DNA of 64,000 nucleotides from Asticcacaulis sp. GTDB taxonomy: Bacteria; Pseudomonadota; Alphaproteobacteria; Caulobacterales; Caulobacteraceae. The notes under the pieces were generated by a model. It saw nothing but the letters and a program-made list of their open reading frames with translations. It was not told where the DNA came from and did no database searches. Positions 1-9,464 of this stretch are shown one piece after another. The stretch is from the NCBI GenBank assembly GCA_024707255.1, contig JANQAC010000001.1, positions 2,046,001-2,110,000 of the forward strand. Reading direction: 5' to 3'. A program made the position numbers and the translations under genes. How positions within the stretch are numbered: position 1 is the first letter of the stretch; every line of letters starts with the position of its first letter.

Positions 1-6
1 CTGCCG

Positions 7-816
7 TTAACTTTTGAACCCGAAGCTCTTGCGCAGGCTGCTGTCAACGGCACCCGCCGGCATGAACCTGCGCAGCCGGCTTAAGAGCTTAGCCTTGCCG
101 TCGGCGGGTTGGCGCATTTGATACGGACCATTGATCACCGTCAGGATTTTCTCAGCGACTGAAACAGGCGCCGGTGCGGCCTTGATCTGCGCGATCACAG
201 CCTTCATTGTTGCACTGGTCTGGCTTGCATAGTCACCAAACCCCTCACTTACCTGAGCAGAATTCGTGTCCAGATTGGTGTTGGTAAAGGAAGGTTCGAC
301 CAGAACGACCCTCACATTGAACTCACGCACCTCATGATCCAGAGATTCCGACATGCCTTCCAAGGCGTGCTTGCTACTGGCATAAAGCCCCATAAAAGGT
401 GCCGGCAGGAAGCCCAAAACGGAACTGAGATTGATGATCAACCCTTGTCTGGCGTGACGCATGGACGGGAGGACGGCACGCATCATCCGCAACGGGCCAA
501 AAACATTCGTATCGAATAGTGCCTGAGCTTCCTTGATCGATGTCTGTTCAACAGGTCCAACCAGAGACACCCCGGCATTGTTGATCAGAACGTCTATCCT
601 GCCCGCCTCGGCTAAGACCCAATCGATAAAATCTGCCACCGATGCGTCATCGGTGACGTCGAGCACACCAAACTCAAGGTTTGGAACCAAGGGGGCGAGC
701 GGCGCACGGCGCGCGCCCGCAAATACCCGAAACCCTTTTTGGGCCAGGAGACGCGCCGTCGCTTCACCGATTCCTGACGATGCGCCTGTAATGACGATAA
801 CCTTGTCCTTGGACAT
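7..816 (-). CDS. SDR family NAD(P)-dependent oxidoreductase
   Basis: Classical short-chain dehydrogenase/reductase of 269 residues, probably cytoplasmic; substrate unknown. The N-terminal dinucleotide-binding motif TGASSGIG, the NNAG motif and the catalytic pair Y-x3-K (YASSKHA) with an upstream serine (NLSSVLG) are all visible. The ATG at 816 is chosen because GAGGAG lies about 6 bases upstream; a longer reading from 831 has no such site. It sits just downstream of the efflux operon on the same strand, with 34 bases between it and the channel gene, so it may be co-transcribed. Confidence 0.88.
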   Translation of the reverse strand: MSKDKVIVITGASSGIGEATARLLAQKGFRVFAGARRAPLAPLVPNLEFGVLDVTDDASVADFIDWVLAEAGRIDVLINNAGVSLVGPVEQTSIKEAQALFDTNVFGPLRMMRAVLPSMRHARQGLIINLSSVLGFLPAPFMGLYASSKHALEGMSESLDHEVREFNVRVVLVEPSFTNTNLDTNSAQVSEGFGDYASQTSATMKAVIAQIKAAPAPVSVAEKILTVINGPYQMRQPADGKAKLLSRLRRFMPAGAVDSSLRKSFGFKS

Positions 817-849
817 GTAGATACTCCTCAATTTAACAATTTTTTGGTG

Positions 850-2223
850 TCAGAGACCCTGTGCCCGGTAAAGCGCCGCCGCTTTCATTGAACGGTCCGC
901 CTCGGCATCGATAAGGGCGCGGCGGGCAGTCTCAAGCTGGATGGCGGAGGCTTGCCACGCGGTTCTGGGTGTCAGGCCTGCCCTGTACTGACGATCCGCC
1001 TCATCGTGGCGGCGCGCCGCGGCCTCCAGATCCGCCGCCGCCAGAGCGGTACGATGTTCGGCCTGTTCGGCGGCGACCCATTTGGTTCGCACATCCGCAA
1101 GCGAGGCGATGGCTGTCAGGCGATAGCCCTCATAGGCCTGAACCTCTCTGGCCGATGCGGCGTTAATCTGGCCCTTGATGCGACCAAAATTGAGCAGGGG
1201 CCAGTAAACGGTGGCGGCTGTGTTCCACACATCAACCGAAGGGCCAACGCTGGTATCCTGACTTCCGAAGAAGGCCCCAATCGACAGATTGGGAAACAGG
1301 GCGGCCTGGGCTGAGCGGGTCGATGCGCGGGCCGCTGTAAGGTTGGATTCGGCCATGCGCATATCCGGGCGGTCGCGCAAGATGGCCAGTGGCGTGTTGA
1401 CCGCCTCGGCATGACGCAATGTCGGCACTTTCCCTATACTCGACAAGGATGCCCGCAGGCTCATGTCATCATCGCCCGTCAGGACGCTGAGCACATTGAT
1501 ATATTGCTCGCAGGCGTCGGTGAACCGACTGATGCCGGTGTCCGCTGCCCGCGTCTCATTATCCGCCGCGTGCCATTGACCCTCGGTAATCAGCCCTTTC
1601 TGCCACTGGTCGCGCACGCTGGCGGAAATCTCATGTGCCGCCGCCGAGGTCACCTGAAGGCTGGCGAGATTTTGCTGGCACTGACGCAAGCCGATATAGG
1701 TGGCAATGACTTCAAGACGAACGGCGCCTTTGACGTCTTCCAGTGAGGCCTCTACGCTGGCGGCATTGGCTTTGGCGGCCTTGGATCGGGCTTTAAGGCC
1801 GCCGAAGAGATCAAGGTCATAACTGGCATTAAGTTCGCCCTGGGCAATATCAATCGTCCGATTGCCATAGGTCAGGCCAACATCCCCGCGCTGAACCACA
1901 CCGGCGGCGGCGATGTCCGGAAACAGCAGTGATCTCACTGTGGTATGGGTGGCGCGTGCCTCCTGAAGGCGAGCGGTAGCCATCCTGATGTCATGGCTTT
2001 GCTGATCAGCCGTTGCCAGCAAATTCAGGAGGACATCATCACTGCCTTGGGTCCACCACACTTTGTTTACATAGGTGGGGTTTACGTAGGCGGGGTTCCC
2101 ATAGGCGGGCGCCCGAGTTACCGGCCATGTGGCCGGTAACGGAGCCGAAGGCAGATGAGCGGTGGGTGTCGAGCAGGCGCTCAGCAGGCCCAACACGGGC
2201 ACAAGCATAAGGTAATTACGCAT
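850..2223 (-). CDS. RND efflux outer-membrane lipoprotein (NodT/OprM type)
   Basis: Outer-membrane channel of a tripartite efflux pump, 457 residues, the usual length for the family. The N-terminus is a lipoprotein signal with lipobox LSAC (Cys17). The rest has the two-fold repeated TolC/OEP organisation: long helices with LxEARA-type segments, and a second repeat starting near the ILRDRPDMRMAE motif typical of NodT-family channels. The start overlaps the end of the pump gene by 8 bases, so the two are translationally coupled. It would accept substrate from the inner-membrane pump and release it outside. Confidence 0.93.
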   Translation of the reverse strand: MRNYLMLVPVLGLLSACSTPTAHLPSAPLPATWPVTRAPAYGNPAYVNPTYVNKVWWTQGSDDVLLNLLATADQQSHDIRMATARLQEARATHTTVRSLLFPDIAAAGVVQRGDVGLTYGNRTIDIAQGELNASYDLDLFGGLKARSKAAKANAASVEASLEDVKGAVRLEVIATYIGLRQCQQNLASLQVTSAAAHEISASVRDQWQKGLITEGQWHAADNETRAADTGISRFTDACEQYINVLSVLTGDDDMSLRASLSSIGKVPTLRHAEAVNTPLAILRDRPDMRMAESNLTAARASTRSAQAALFPNLSIGAFFGSQDTSVGPSVDVWNTAATVYWPLLNFGRIKGQINAASAREVQAYEGYRLTAIASLADVRTKWVAAEQAEHRTALAAADLEAAARRHDEADRQYRAGLTPRTAWQASAIQLETARRALIDAEADRSMKAAALYRAQGL

Positions 2224-5200
2224 TTTTCAGATCACCTTGCGGCTTGCGGACATTAAACCAGAACGAATAGAGGGCGGGCAGGAAGACCAGTGTGAGGATG
2301 GTGCCCACACCGACGCCGCCGATCAGGACGAAGGCCAGAGCCCCCCAGAACACGGACTGAGTCAGGGGAATGAAGGCCAGCATCGCCGCCGCTGCCGTCA
2401 GTATGACCGGCCTAGCCCGTCTGACCGTGGCCTCGACAATCGCGTCATAGTCGGTCGCACCGTCCCTTATGTTGTCGCTTATCTGCTGCACAAGGATGAG
2501 CGTGTTGCGCATCAGTATGCCCGACAGACCGACCAGCGCGAGGATGGCATTGAAGCCAAAGGGCTGGTTGAACAGCAACATGGCCGGGACCGCGCCGACG
2601 AGGCCAAGGGGAGCCGTCGCAAAGACCATCCACATGGTGGAGAAGGTACGCACCTGTATCATCAGCACAACCAGCGTCAGAAGGATCATGACGGGTACAA
2701 CCGCGACAAGGGCGACATTGGCCTTGGCGCTTTCTTCGACGGCACCGCCGGTCTCAATACGGTAGCCTGCGGGCAGGGCGGCCTTGATGGCTTCCAGCCT
2801 TGGCAGCAGTTCGGCCGTGACATCAGGCGGCTGAAGGCCATCGCGGACATCACCTTGCACACTGACGTAGAGGTCACGGTCATAGCGCTTGATCTGCTGG
2901 CTTTCCGTATCAGGCACCTGATGCACGACAGCGCTCAGGGGAATCGCCTGCCCCAGTGTATTGGTGACGGTCATCCCGGCAATATCAGAGGGTGAGCGTC
3001 GTTCCACGGCAGGCGTTTTCAGGATAACATCCACTGTGCGGGTGCCGTCGCGCATTTGCGTGGCGGGCGCACCGGACACCAGACCCTGTAACTGGGCATC
3101 GACAGCCTGACGGGTCAGATTGAGTTGCGCCAGACGGGCATCATCGATGACATAGCGCATGATCGGTGTTTTTTCACCCCAGTCGAGATGCGGATCGAGG
3201 ACATTGGGGTCCTGCTGAAGGACGTTCCGAACGTCTTCGGCCACCTTCATGATACCCGCCTGATCAGGGCCGATAACGCGGAACAGCACAGGATAGGGCA
3301 CGGGCGGGCCGAACAGGAACTGGGTCACCCGCACGCGCGCCTGAGGGTAGCGCCCCTCTTTGGCCCAGTTCTGGATACGGCCCTTAAGTTCGTTACGCGC
3401 TTTGACATCCTTTGTCTGAATGACGACCTGTGCGTAGGCCGGGTTAGGCAGTTCGGGATTAAGGGAGAAGAAGAAGCGCGGCGCCCCCTGTCCGAGATAA
3501 GCGGAAACATCGGTCACTTCGGGTTGTTTCATGACATCGGCTTCGATATGCGCCGTCACGGCCTTGGTGGCCTCAAAGGCCGAGCCGACCGGCATTTTGA
3601 CCTCAACGGTCAGCTCAGTGCGGTCGGAATTGGGGAAGAACTGCTTCTTCACCACAATCATGCCGGCACCTGAGAGCAGGAAAAGGCCGACCGTGATGGC
3701 TATCGTCAGCACGCGATGATCAACGGTTCGTCTGACCAGCTTGCGGAACGCCGCATAGTTTTTACTTTCGTACATCGAATGATGGCCGGGCCTGGGCTTG
3801 ATATCCGGCAGCATCACAACCCCCAGATAAGGGGTGAAGGTGACGGCGACGACCCATGAGGCAATCAGGGCAAAGCCCACGACCCAAAAGATATTGCCCG
3901 CATATTCACCAGCCGATGACTGGGCAAAGCCGACCGGAATGAAGCCGAGTATGGTGACCAGCGTCCCCGACAGCATAGGGGCGGCGGTCGTGGTCCAGGC
4001 GTAGGTTGCCGCCTTGACGCGGTCGTAGCCTTCTTCGAGCTTTACGACCATCATCTCGATGGCAATGATGGCGTCATCGACCAGCAGGCCCAGAGAGATA
4101 ATCAGCGCGCCGAGCGTGATCCGGTCGAAATCCCTGCCCGTGAGCAGCATGATGACGAACACTATAGCAAGCGTCAGCGGCACCGCCGCGGCCACCACAA
4201 GGCCGACCCGGAAGCCGAGTGCCACCAACGACACCAGCATCACGACCCCCAGAGCCACCATGAACTTCATCATGAACTCATCGACCGAGTGGTGGATCAC
4301 CTTCGCCTGATCCGATATTTTGGTGAAGCTCAGGCCCAAAGGAAGCTGGGCGCGCATGCCCGCTTCTTCCTTTTCGAGCGCCTTGCCCAGGGTCAGGCCA
4401 TTGTAGCGCGGGGCCATAACCAGCCCGAGGACGACCGCCGGCTGACCGGCATGATTGATTTCATAGGTCGCCGGATCTTGATAGCCTCTGCGGACTTCAG
4501 CGAAATCTCCCAGACGCAGCAATTGCCCGCGCACGCTGAGGGTGACGTTTCTTACGTCCTCAAGCGATGTCAGGCCGGAGTCGAGCCGTATCTGTATCCT
4601 TGGTCCCGTTATCCCCACCGAACCGGCGGGCGTGACATCATTGCGGCCACGTAGCGCCGACATGATGTCCTGCGCATTGACGCCAAGGGTGGCCAGTTTG
4701 GCCTGAGGTATTTCTACAAATATGGCCTGGGGGCGTTCCCCCAAAATCCTGACCTTTTGCACGCCCGGAACCTGAAGCAGATGCTGGCGCAGGGTTTCCG
4801 CCTGTTTCACCAGCTCGCGGTTCGTCAGGCCTTTTGCCTGCACGGCATACAGAGAAAAATAGACATCGCTGAACTCGTCGTCAAAGAAGGGGCCGTATAC
4901 GCCTCCGGGCAGGTTTCGCGCTTCGTCGGATAGTTTTTTGCGCACCTGATAGAATTGTTCAGGTACGGCGGACGGCGGCGTCGAATCCTTAAGGATGACC
5001 TTGGCCTGCAAGACACCGGGTTGCGCAGTCGTCTCGACCCGGTCGTAATATTGCAGTTCCTGGAGGCGTTTCTCCAGAATATCGCCGACATTTTCGTCCA
5101 TCTCTTTGGCTGTGGCACCGGGCCATACGGCGGTCACCGTCATGACCTTAACTGTAAAGCGCGGGTCTTCGGCCCGCCCCAGTTTTATGAACGCGAACGT

Positions 5201-5284
5201 ACCCGCCGCCAGCACCGCAAGAATAAGAAACAGCGTGACGGCGCGTTCACGCACCGCAAGTGCGGAAAGGTTGGGAAAGTTCAC
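2216..5284 (-). CDS. RND efflux pump, inner-membrane permease (AcrB/HAE1-like)
   Basis: Proton-driven multidrug or solvent exporter of 1,022 residues, full length for the AcrB family. It shows the N-terminal membrane helix, two large periplasmic loops and two blocks of membrane helices. Membrane helix 4 carries the segment GLLVDDAIIAIE, with the acidic pair used in proton relay. The second half has the GLVGAVPAM and LRNTLILV-like segments of the family. The sequence resembles the subgroup paired with short MexH-like adaptors. It overlaps the adaptor gene by 4 bases and the channel gene by 8 bases, so the three form one operon. Confidence 0.95.
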   Translation of the reverse strand: MNFPNLSALAVRERAVTLFLILAVLAAGTFAFIKLGRAEDPRFTVKVMTVTAVWPGATAKEMDENVGDILEKRLQELQYYDRVETTAQPGVLQAKVILKDSTPPSAVPEQFYQVRKKLSDEARNLPGGVYGPFFDDEFSDVYFSLYAVQAKGLTNRELVKQAETLRQHLLQVPGVQKVRILGERPQAIFVEIPQAKLATLGVNAQDIMSALRGRNDVTPAGSVGITGPRIQIRLDSGLTSLEDVRNVTLSVRGQLLRLGDFAEVRRGYQDPATYEINHAGQPAVVLGLVMAPRYNGLTLGKALEKEEAGMRAQLPLGLSFTKISDQAKVIHHSVDEFMMKFMVALGVVMLVSLVALGFRVGLVVAAAVPLTLAIVFVIMLLTGRDFDRITLGALIISLGLLVDDAIIAIEMMVVKLEEGYDRVKAATYAWTTTAAPMLSGTLVTILGFIPVGFAQSSAGEYAGNIFWVVGFALIASWVVAVTFTPYLGVVMLPDIKPRPGHHSMYESKNYAAFRKLVRRTVDHRVLTIAITVGLFLLSGAGMIVVKKQFFPNSDRTELTVEVKMPVGSAFEATKAVTAHIEADVMKQPEVTDVSAYLGQGAPRFFFSLNPELPNPAYAQVVIQTKDVKARNELKGRIQNWAKEGRYPQARVRVTQFLFGPPVPYPVLFRVIGPDQAGIMKVAEDVRNVLQQDPNVLDPHLDWGEKTPIMRYVIDDARLAQLNLTRQAVDAQLQGLVSGAPATQMRDGTRTVDVILKTPAVERRSPSDIAGMTVTNTLGQAIPLSAVVHQVPDTESQQIKRYDRDLYVSVQGDVRDGLQPPDVTAELLPRLEAIKAALPAGYRIETGGAVEESAKANVALVAVVPVMILLTLVVLMIQVRTFSTMWMVFATAPLGLVGAVPAMLLFNQPFGFNAILALVGLSGILMRNTLILVQQISDNIRDGATDYDAIVEATVRRARPVILTAAAAMLAFIPLTQSVFWGALAFVLIGGVGVGTILTLVFLPALYSFWFNVRKPQGDLKNA

Positions 5285-6372
5285 AGCTTGCCTCCCGGAA
5301 TGGCCTGCACGGCCTGACCTTCGTTGAGTAACTGCGCCCCGGCGGCAACCACGACATCCCCCTGATTGAGACCAGAGGCAATAGAGGCGGTTTCCTCATT
5401 TAACCGCGCCACGGTCACGGGGCGTGCGTGGACCTTACCCTTGGCGTCAATGACCCAGACCTTTGTGCCCTGACCTTTGTCCACCAGCGCCGACAACGGT
5501 ACATCAAGGGCAGGAGCGGCCGCCTTTACGCCTGTTGGGGTGACGCGAACCGTTGACCCCAGTGGGGCCTCCGTAAAGGAGGCATCAAGGACATATCGGG
5601 CTTCAAACAGGCGTGTAGAGGGATCGGCCGCCATGGATACCTGACGCAGGCGGCCGGTATAGTTCGCGCCAGATGCGCCGAAAACCGTGATTTGTGCCGT
5701 TTCGCCTATGGCATGACCGGCTTCGGGTAACCCGACCACCGCTTCGGGCGCACCGGCCTGTGCAATTTTTATTACTGGTTGTCCGGCGGCGGTGACTTGT
5801 CCGGCTTCTCCGGGAATTTCGACGATCACACCGGCGACATCGGCGCGCAATTCCGTGTAGGCCCGTTGATTTTTGACCGTGGCCAACTGCGCTTCTGCCG
5901 CCTTCAGATTGGCATCCGCCGAATCCTTTGCGGCGCGCGCCTGCTCGATCATATCGACGGAGGCCGAGCCACTGGCGGCCAGACTGTTCAGGCGTTCATA
6001 GTTGGCATTGGCCCTGACGGCGACGCTTCGGGCGGCGGCGACGGAGGCTGAGGCTGCCGATACGCCATCGCTGTAATCGGTCGGATCAAGCCGCATAAGG
6101 AGCTGTCCGGGTGATACCCGCTCACCCAGATTGACCTTGCGCTCAATGATCTTGCCGCCTACTCGGAACGCCAGATTTTGCTCAACGCGGGCCCTGATCG
6201 TAGCGGCATAGGCGGTGCCAGCGTCATGTGAAGCGCCAACGCTGTAGGTCAGAACACGGGCTGCCGTATTCGTTTCAGGTGGCGGCGTCGCGTTGCAAGC
6301 CCCAAGTGCGGCCATTGCTGTCACCATTGAAGCGACCGCCGGGCCTTTGTTTATGATTGATTGAAAGGACAT
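5281..6372 (-). CDS. RND efflux periplasmic adaptor (membrane fusion protein)
   Basis: Adaptor linking the RND pump to the outer-membrane channel, 363 residues from the chosen start. The ATG at 6372 gives a lipoprotein signal with lipobox LGAC. The frame is open to 6447, but the extra 25 residues would run into the operator region and hide the signal peptide. The biotinyl-lipoyl-like half-motifs flank a helical hairpin (about residues 80-170), followed by the beta-barrel domain. It is the first gene of the operon and probably regulated by the divergent TetR protein. Confidence 0.92.
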   Translation of the reverse strand: MSFQSIINKGPAVASMVTAMAALGACNATPPPETNTAARVLTYSVGASHDAGTAYAATIRARVEQNLAFRVGGKIIERKVNLGERVSPGQLLMRLDPTDYSDGVSAASASVAAARSVAVRANANYERLNSLAASGSASVDMIEQARAAKDSADANLKAAEAQLATVKNQRAYTELRADVAGVIVEIPGEAGQVTAAGQPVIKIAQAGAPEAVVGLPEAGHAIGETAQITVFGASGANYTGRLRQVSMAADPSTRLFEARYVLDASFTEAPLGSTVRVTPTGVKAAAPALDVPLSALVDKGQGTKVWVIDAKGKVHARPVTVARLNEETASIASGLNQGDVVVAAGAQLLNEGQAVQAIPGGKL

Positions 6373-6402
6373 ATTGACTTTGATCCAGAGGGTGGCGTAT
6401 TT

Positions 6403-6452
6403 GATACTCATGAGTATCGTAAAGCGCCAAAATATGGATACTGTCAAGTATC
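6403..6452. promoter_or_regulatory. Two tandem palindromic operators between efflux operon and tetR
   Basis: Two related 16-base sites share the pattern GATACT-N4-AGTATC. The first (6403-6418) is a perfect palindrome and the second (6437-6452) has perfect 6-base arms; their centres are 34 bases apart. They lie in the 89 bases between the divergent adaptor and TetR starts. A TetR dimer on these sites would plausibly repress both directions. The function is inferred from position and symmetry. Confidence 0.75.
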
Positions 6453-6461
6453 ATTATTATC

Positions 6462-7091
6462 ATGACTGAAAAAAGCCCCGTGCGTCGTGGCCGACCGGTC
6501 GATCCTGATTTGTCCGCTAAAATTGTCGAAGCCGCCTGCACCCTGTTTAGTGAGCTGGGTTTTCAGGCAACGACCATGGATAAGGTGGCGCGCGAAGCGA
6601 AAATATCAAAGCTTAGCATTTACAAACACTTCGAGAACAAGGATGCCTTATTTAGCGCCATTATCGCGGGACGGTGCCAGGACTTTGCACCTAAATCCCT
6701 GTTCGACGGCGTTGAAGGCACGGCCGAGGATCAGCTTTTAGCGGTTGGCACCAGCCTGTTGCGCCTGCTGCTCAGCGCGGACGTAAGAAGCGTCGAAACG
6801 ATGATAGTGTCCGACCATACCAATCGGGCGCAACTGAGCCGGCTCTATTTTGAAGCCGGACCCCAGAGGTTCATCAATCAGATAGAGGCACTTCTGCGTC
6901 ATCTGCATGACAGGCAGGCCTTATCTGTTCCTGATCCGAAACAGTCGGCCCGCCTCTTTGCCGCGCTGTTCCAGGGCTCGGACCTGCTTGCGGCGGCTAA
7001 TTTCGACATGGAAATATCGGAGCGCGAAGACGAGATAGCTTCATATTGTCAGTCCGCGGTTGCCATTTTTCTTGCCGCTCATCGGAGGTAA
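6462..7091 (+). CDS. TetR/AcrR family transcriptional repressor
   Basis: DNA-binding regulator of 209 residues, standard length. The N-terminal helix-turn-helix spans about residues 15-60 and includes the segment TTMDKVAREAKISKLSIYKH, the canonical TetR recognition region. The C-terminal ligand domain resembles the AcrR/AefR-type C-terminal family. The gene diverges from the RND operon and very likely controls it, being relieved by a pump substrate. No good Shine-Dalgarno site precedes the ATG at 6462; the second operator ends only 9 bases upstream, so it probably also controls its own synthesis. Confidence 0.92.
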   Translation: MTEKSPVRRGRPVDPDLSAKIVEAACTLFSELGFQATTMDKVAREAKISKLSIYKHFENKDALFSAIIAGRCQDFAPKSLFDGVEGTAEDQLLAVGTSLLRLLLSADVRSVETMIVSDHTNRAQLSRLYFEAGPQRFINQIEALLRHLHDRQALSVPDPKQSARLFAALFQGSDLLAAANFDMEISEREDEIASYCQSAVAIFLAAHRR

Positions 7092-7199
7092 CAAAGCCGT
7101 CGTTGTTGATTTCCACTGAGAATTGACCCATGTGAAACTTCCCCCGTTGTCAGACAGCGAGGGCCCTCGGAGCGATAGACATGGCACTATTGAGCGTGA

Positions 7200-8066
7200 T
7201 CAGGCGCTGGTATTGATGCGTGCGCACGCCGGGCCCACCAGTTCCCAAATTGCTTGTACGATTTCCTGGAATGGCGGACCATCAAACTCAATTGAGCGAG
7301 CGTAGGCCTCCCATTGACGAAGTTTATCGTGAGATGTGTACATCGCGTCTGAAAGGCCAGGAGGCGTCTCAGTTGGTACGGCTGTGCCGCGACGGCTGAA
7401 CGTAGCTTCAATTGCTGCGTCCAGTGCATCCTGATTGACGCTCAGGCTCTGAGGAATGGCCCAGATATCATAATAGTCCTTCATTCGGCCGTTAATGAGG
7501 CCGAGGTTGACCATGGCCTGGAATTTTTCGGCGATCACCGTCGTGGGAGGATATGCTCTGATGCTGGATGCTTCCCTATCCAGCAGGTTGGGGAAGTCGA
7601 TATCCATGGGCGCCGGCGCAACCGCATCTCCAAAACCAATGTCGATAGTGATCGAAATGCGAGTCTTCTCAAGAAGTGCTACGGTCTTAAGGCGCGTGCC
7701 ACCATATTCAACTTCCTCGCGGATCGCCTCGGCGATTAATCTCGCTGGGTCAAATGTCAGGCCGTCGTCAACTTCAATCGAGAATATCTCAGCGAATGTT
7801 TCCTTCAAGCGATCAGGATTATCGTCGCCTTGACCAAGCAGATCGACGTCTCTGGTGACGCGCATAGCGTCATCGACCCAAAGGGTTACAAGCAGGCCGC
7901 CCTTCAGGATAAATCGGTCCCGATATTTTGAGATCGAAAGCCGATAAAGAAATCGCTCCAGGCCGTATCTGACCAGCATCACGTCGAATGGTTGCCCCTG
8001 GGCTTTTGCGAGCCTCAGGAGCTTGTCTTTTACTGAGGCAGCCTTGTTTGTTTTGATCTTATCCAT
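7200..8066 (-). CDS. abiEii: AbiEii-type nucleotidyltransferase toxin
   Basis: Toxin half of a type IV-style AbiE toxin-antitoxin / abortive infection pair, 288 residues. The nucleotidyltransferase signature is clear: KGG (KGGLLVTLW) followed by the metal-binding D-x-D in RDVDLLG. Characterised members transfer nucleotides and halt growth. The start overlaps the end of the upstream antitoxin gene by 8 bases, so they are co-translated, antitoxin first. The C-terminal part, including the KDYYDIWAI motif, is also typical. Nothing suggests truncation. Confidence 0.9.
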   Translation of the reverse strand: MDKIKTNKAASVKDKLLRLAKAQGQPFDVMLVRYGLERFLYRLSISKYRDRFILKGGLLVTLWVDDAMRVTRDVDLLGQGDDNPDRLKETFAEIFSIEVDDGLTFDPARLIAEAIREEVEYGGTRLKTVALLEKTRISITIDIGFGDAVAPAPMDIDFPNLLDREASSIRAYPPTTVIAEKFQAMVNLGLINGRMKDYYDIWAIPQSLSVNQDALDAAIEATFSRRGTAVPTETPPGLSDAMYTSHDKLRQWEAYARSIEFDGPPFQEIVQAIWELVGPACARINTSA

Positions 8067-8679
8067 TGGATGTAAGGGCTTCGAGATAAGGCGCTATCGT
8101 CTTGCTCGTGCCGCCATGCCTGGCAGCCTCGTAAATCTCTGACGGGGTTGCCTTACGTTGGCTCAGCGCGGATTTCAGGCTTTCTATAGCAATAGATCTA
8201 TCAACCAGACGGGGATTGCGAAATGCGTCAGCCAGTGTTCTGGCTACGGAGTAGATCGGAACGTCAACACCTGAAATAAGGTGGTATTCCACGCCTTCCC
8301 TAAATGAAGCGGCTTTGAAGCGGATCAGACGTATTGGGGGATAACTTACGCTCGGTGCCCATGTGTCCTTGGCAATGGCGACCCATATTCTGCGGGGCAT
8401 CTGGTCTGTTAGGCCATGAAAGGCCAGTGCAGACGTCATGCAGATAATGCCATTGGGTATTTGCTTGGCAATTTCGGCGAGCGACTGATCAGTATCTGCC
8501 TCGCCATCAAGGCTTTGGTACAGGCCGCGCGAGACCCGGCTTATAAGACCACTGGCTTCCGCGCGTGAGATAGTTGCAGCCGTGATACCCTGGGCCCTTA
8601 GCTCGTGAGCGCGCACAAGCGGATGGGCCTTGACGATAGCATTCAGGCGTTGCTGCTGCGTAAGGGTAAGGGGCTCCAT
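8059..8679 (-). CDS. abiEi: AbiEi-type antitoxin / transcriptional autoregulator
   Basis: Antitoxin partner of the adjacent AbiEii toxin, 206 residues. The N-terminal winged-helix segment (about residues 5-55, with the motif SRGLYQ) would bind DNA, and the C-terminal domain neutralises the toxin in known members. ATG 8679 is preferred over the upstream start at 8706, because one arm of a perfect inverted repeat ends on this codon and the encoded product then begins with the family's usual winged helix. Autoregulation is inferred from the repeat and from characterised abiE loci. Confidence 0.88.
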   Translation of the reverse strand: MEPLTLTQQQRLNAIVKAHPLVRAHELRAQGITAATISRAEASGLISRVSRGLYQSLDGEADTDQSLAEIAKQIPNGIICMTSALAFHGLTDQMPRRIWVAIAKDTWAPSVSYPPIRLIRFKAASFREGVEYHLISGVDVPIYSVARTLADAFRNPRLVDRSIAIESLKSALSQRKATPSEIYEAARHGGTSKTIAPYLEALTSNG

Positions 8680-8729
8680 GATACAAAACCTACTACTAAG
8701 CCTCATTTAGGTGGAGGTTTTGTATCATG
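8677..8729. promoter_or_regulatory. Perfect 15-base inverted repeat, likely AbiEi operator
   Basis: CATGATACAAAACCT at 8677-8691 is matched exactly in inverted orientation at 8715-8729, with a 23-base spacer. The inner arm contains the antitoxin start codon, so a bound AbiEi could block both transcription and translation. Known AbiEi antitoxins repress their operon by binding inverted repeats in the promoter. Here this is inferred from position. Confidence 0.75.
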
Positions 8730-8825
8730 AGGTAAGTTAAGCGTCCACTAAAACTAAGGTGATCTGCCAGCATGGGCTTAGTCGTAAGCTCTGGTGGTTC
8801 ATGCTCTGCCGCGAAAATGGCCATC

Positions 8826-8848
8826 AGGCCTATTTGAGAGGCCTTTTC
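8826..8848 (+). terminator. Weak terminator-like hairpin
   Basis: AGGCCT at 8826-8831 pairs with AGGCCT at 8839-8844 around a 7-base loop and is followed by TTTTCC. The stem is short. No coding sequence reads into it on the plus strand nearby, so its role is uncertain. Confidence 0.3.
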
Positions 8849-8909
8849 CTGGGGCGGTTACCGCCTGCGGGCGCATCCATCCAGTGCGATATTGGAAAGG
8901 CTGTACCCA

Positions 8910-9423
8910 TTATTTAGCGGCTAAGGCGAACCCAGGATTAAATCCACTGAACTTTGAGGGATGAGGTACGATAGATCTGTGATCGACACTAAGAAGATTC
9001 AGGTCAATGAGCTGACAAACGGGCCCGCCGTGTAGGAGGCGAAGAATTTCCGAGATGGCTAACGTTGCAGCAACCGCGCCGACAAAAGGTGCGCCGACCG
9101 CCTTTCCAGCTAGTAATGTCATACCACAGCGGTCAATGCTTCCGTCCGATAGAAGCCTTTTGTAGGCTGGTCGGTCTTCTACTGACTCTTGTGCTGTCGT
9201 CGATTTCCACATTTCAGCACTTGGTCGCGCACCCGGCAGGCAATGCAAACGCATTGTGCGGAAATCGCGATAGCCCCGGCCCAAGCCCGCCTCGACGATA
9301 AAATCAAAACCCACTTGGTCAAGCGGGCGACGGCCTTCTGCATTATCGAGACCGCATAGAGCAATTGCCGGCTCCTGATCTTGACGTACAAAATTTCCAT
9401 CAAATAAGCGCTCGTGGATTGCC
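8910..9423 (-). pseudogene. Truncated ThiF/E1-like adenylyltransferase remnant
   Basis: The reading frame resembles the C-terminal half of E1/ThiF/HesA-superfamily enzymes, which adenylate ubiquitin-like or sulfur-carrier proteins. Recognisable segments are ALCGLDNAEGRRPLD, FIVEAGLG and the glycine/alanine-rich AVGAPFVGAVAATLA. Similarity continues upstream of the first usable start (GTG at 9314) to an in-frame stop near 9424, so the ATP-binding N-terminal half is missing. It lies beside other gene fragments, which points to a deletion scar. Family assignment is by motif memory only. Confidence 0.5.
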
Positions 9424-9464
9424 TCTCATTTATCAAGCTACGATCTGGTTCGGCAACTATCGCG

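Noticed and set aside
2237..2995. Plus-strand frame of 252 codons within the RND pump gene
   Set aside because: Antisense shadow rich in Gln, His, Arg and Asp, without family resemblance.
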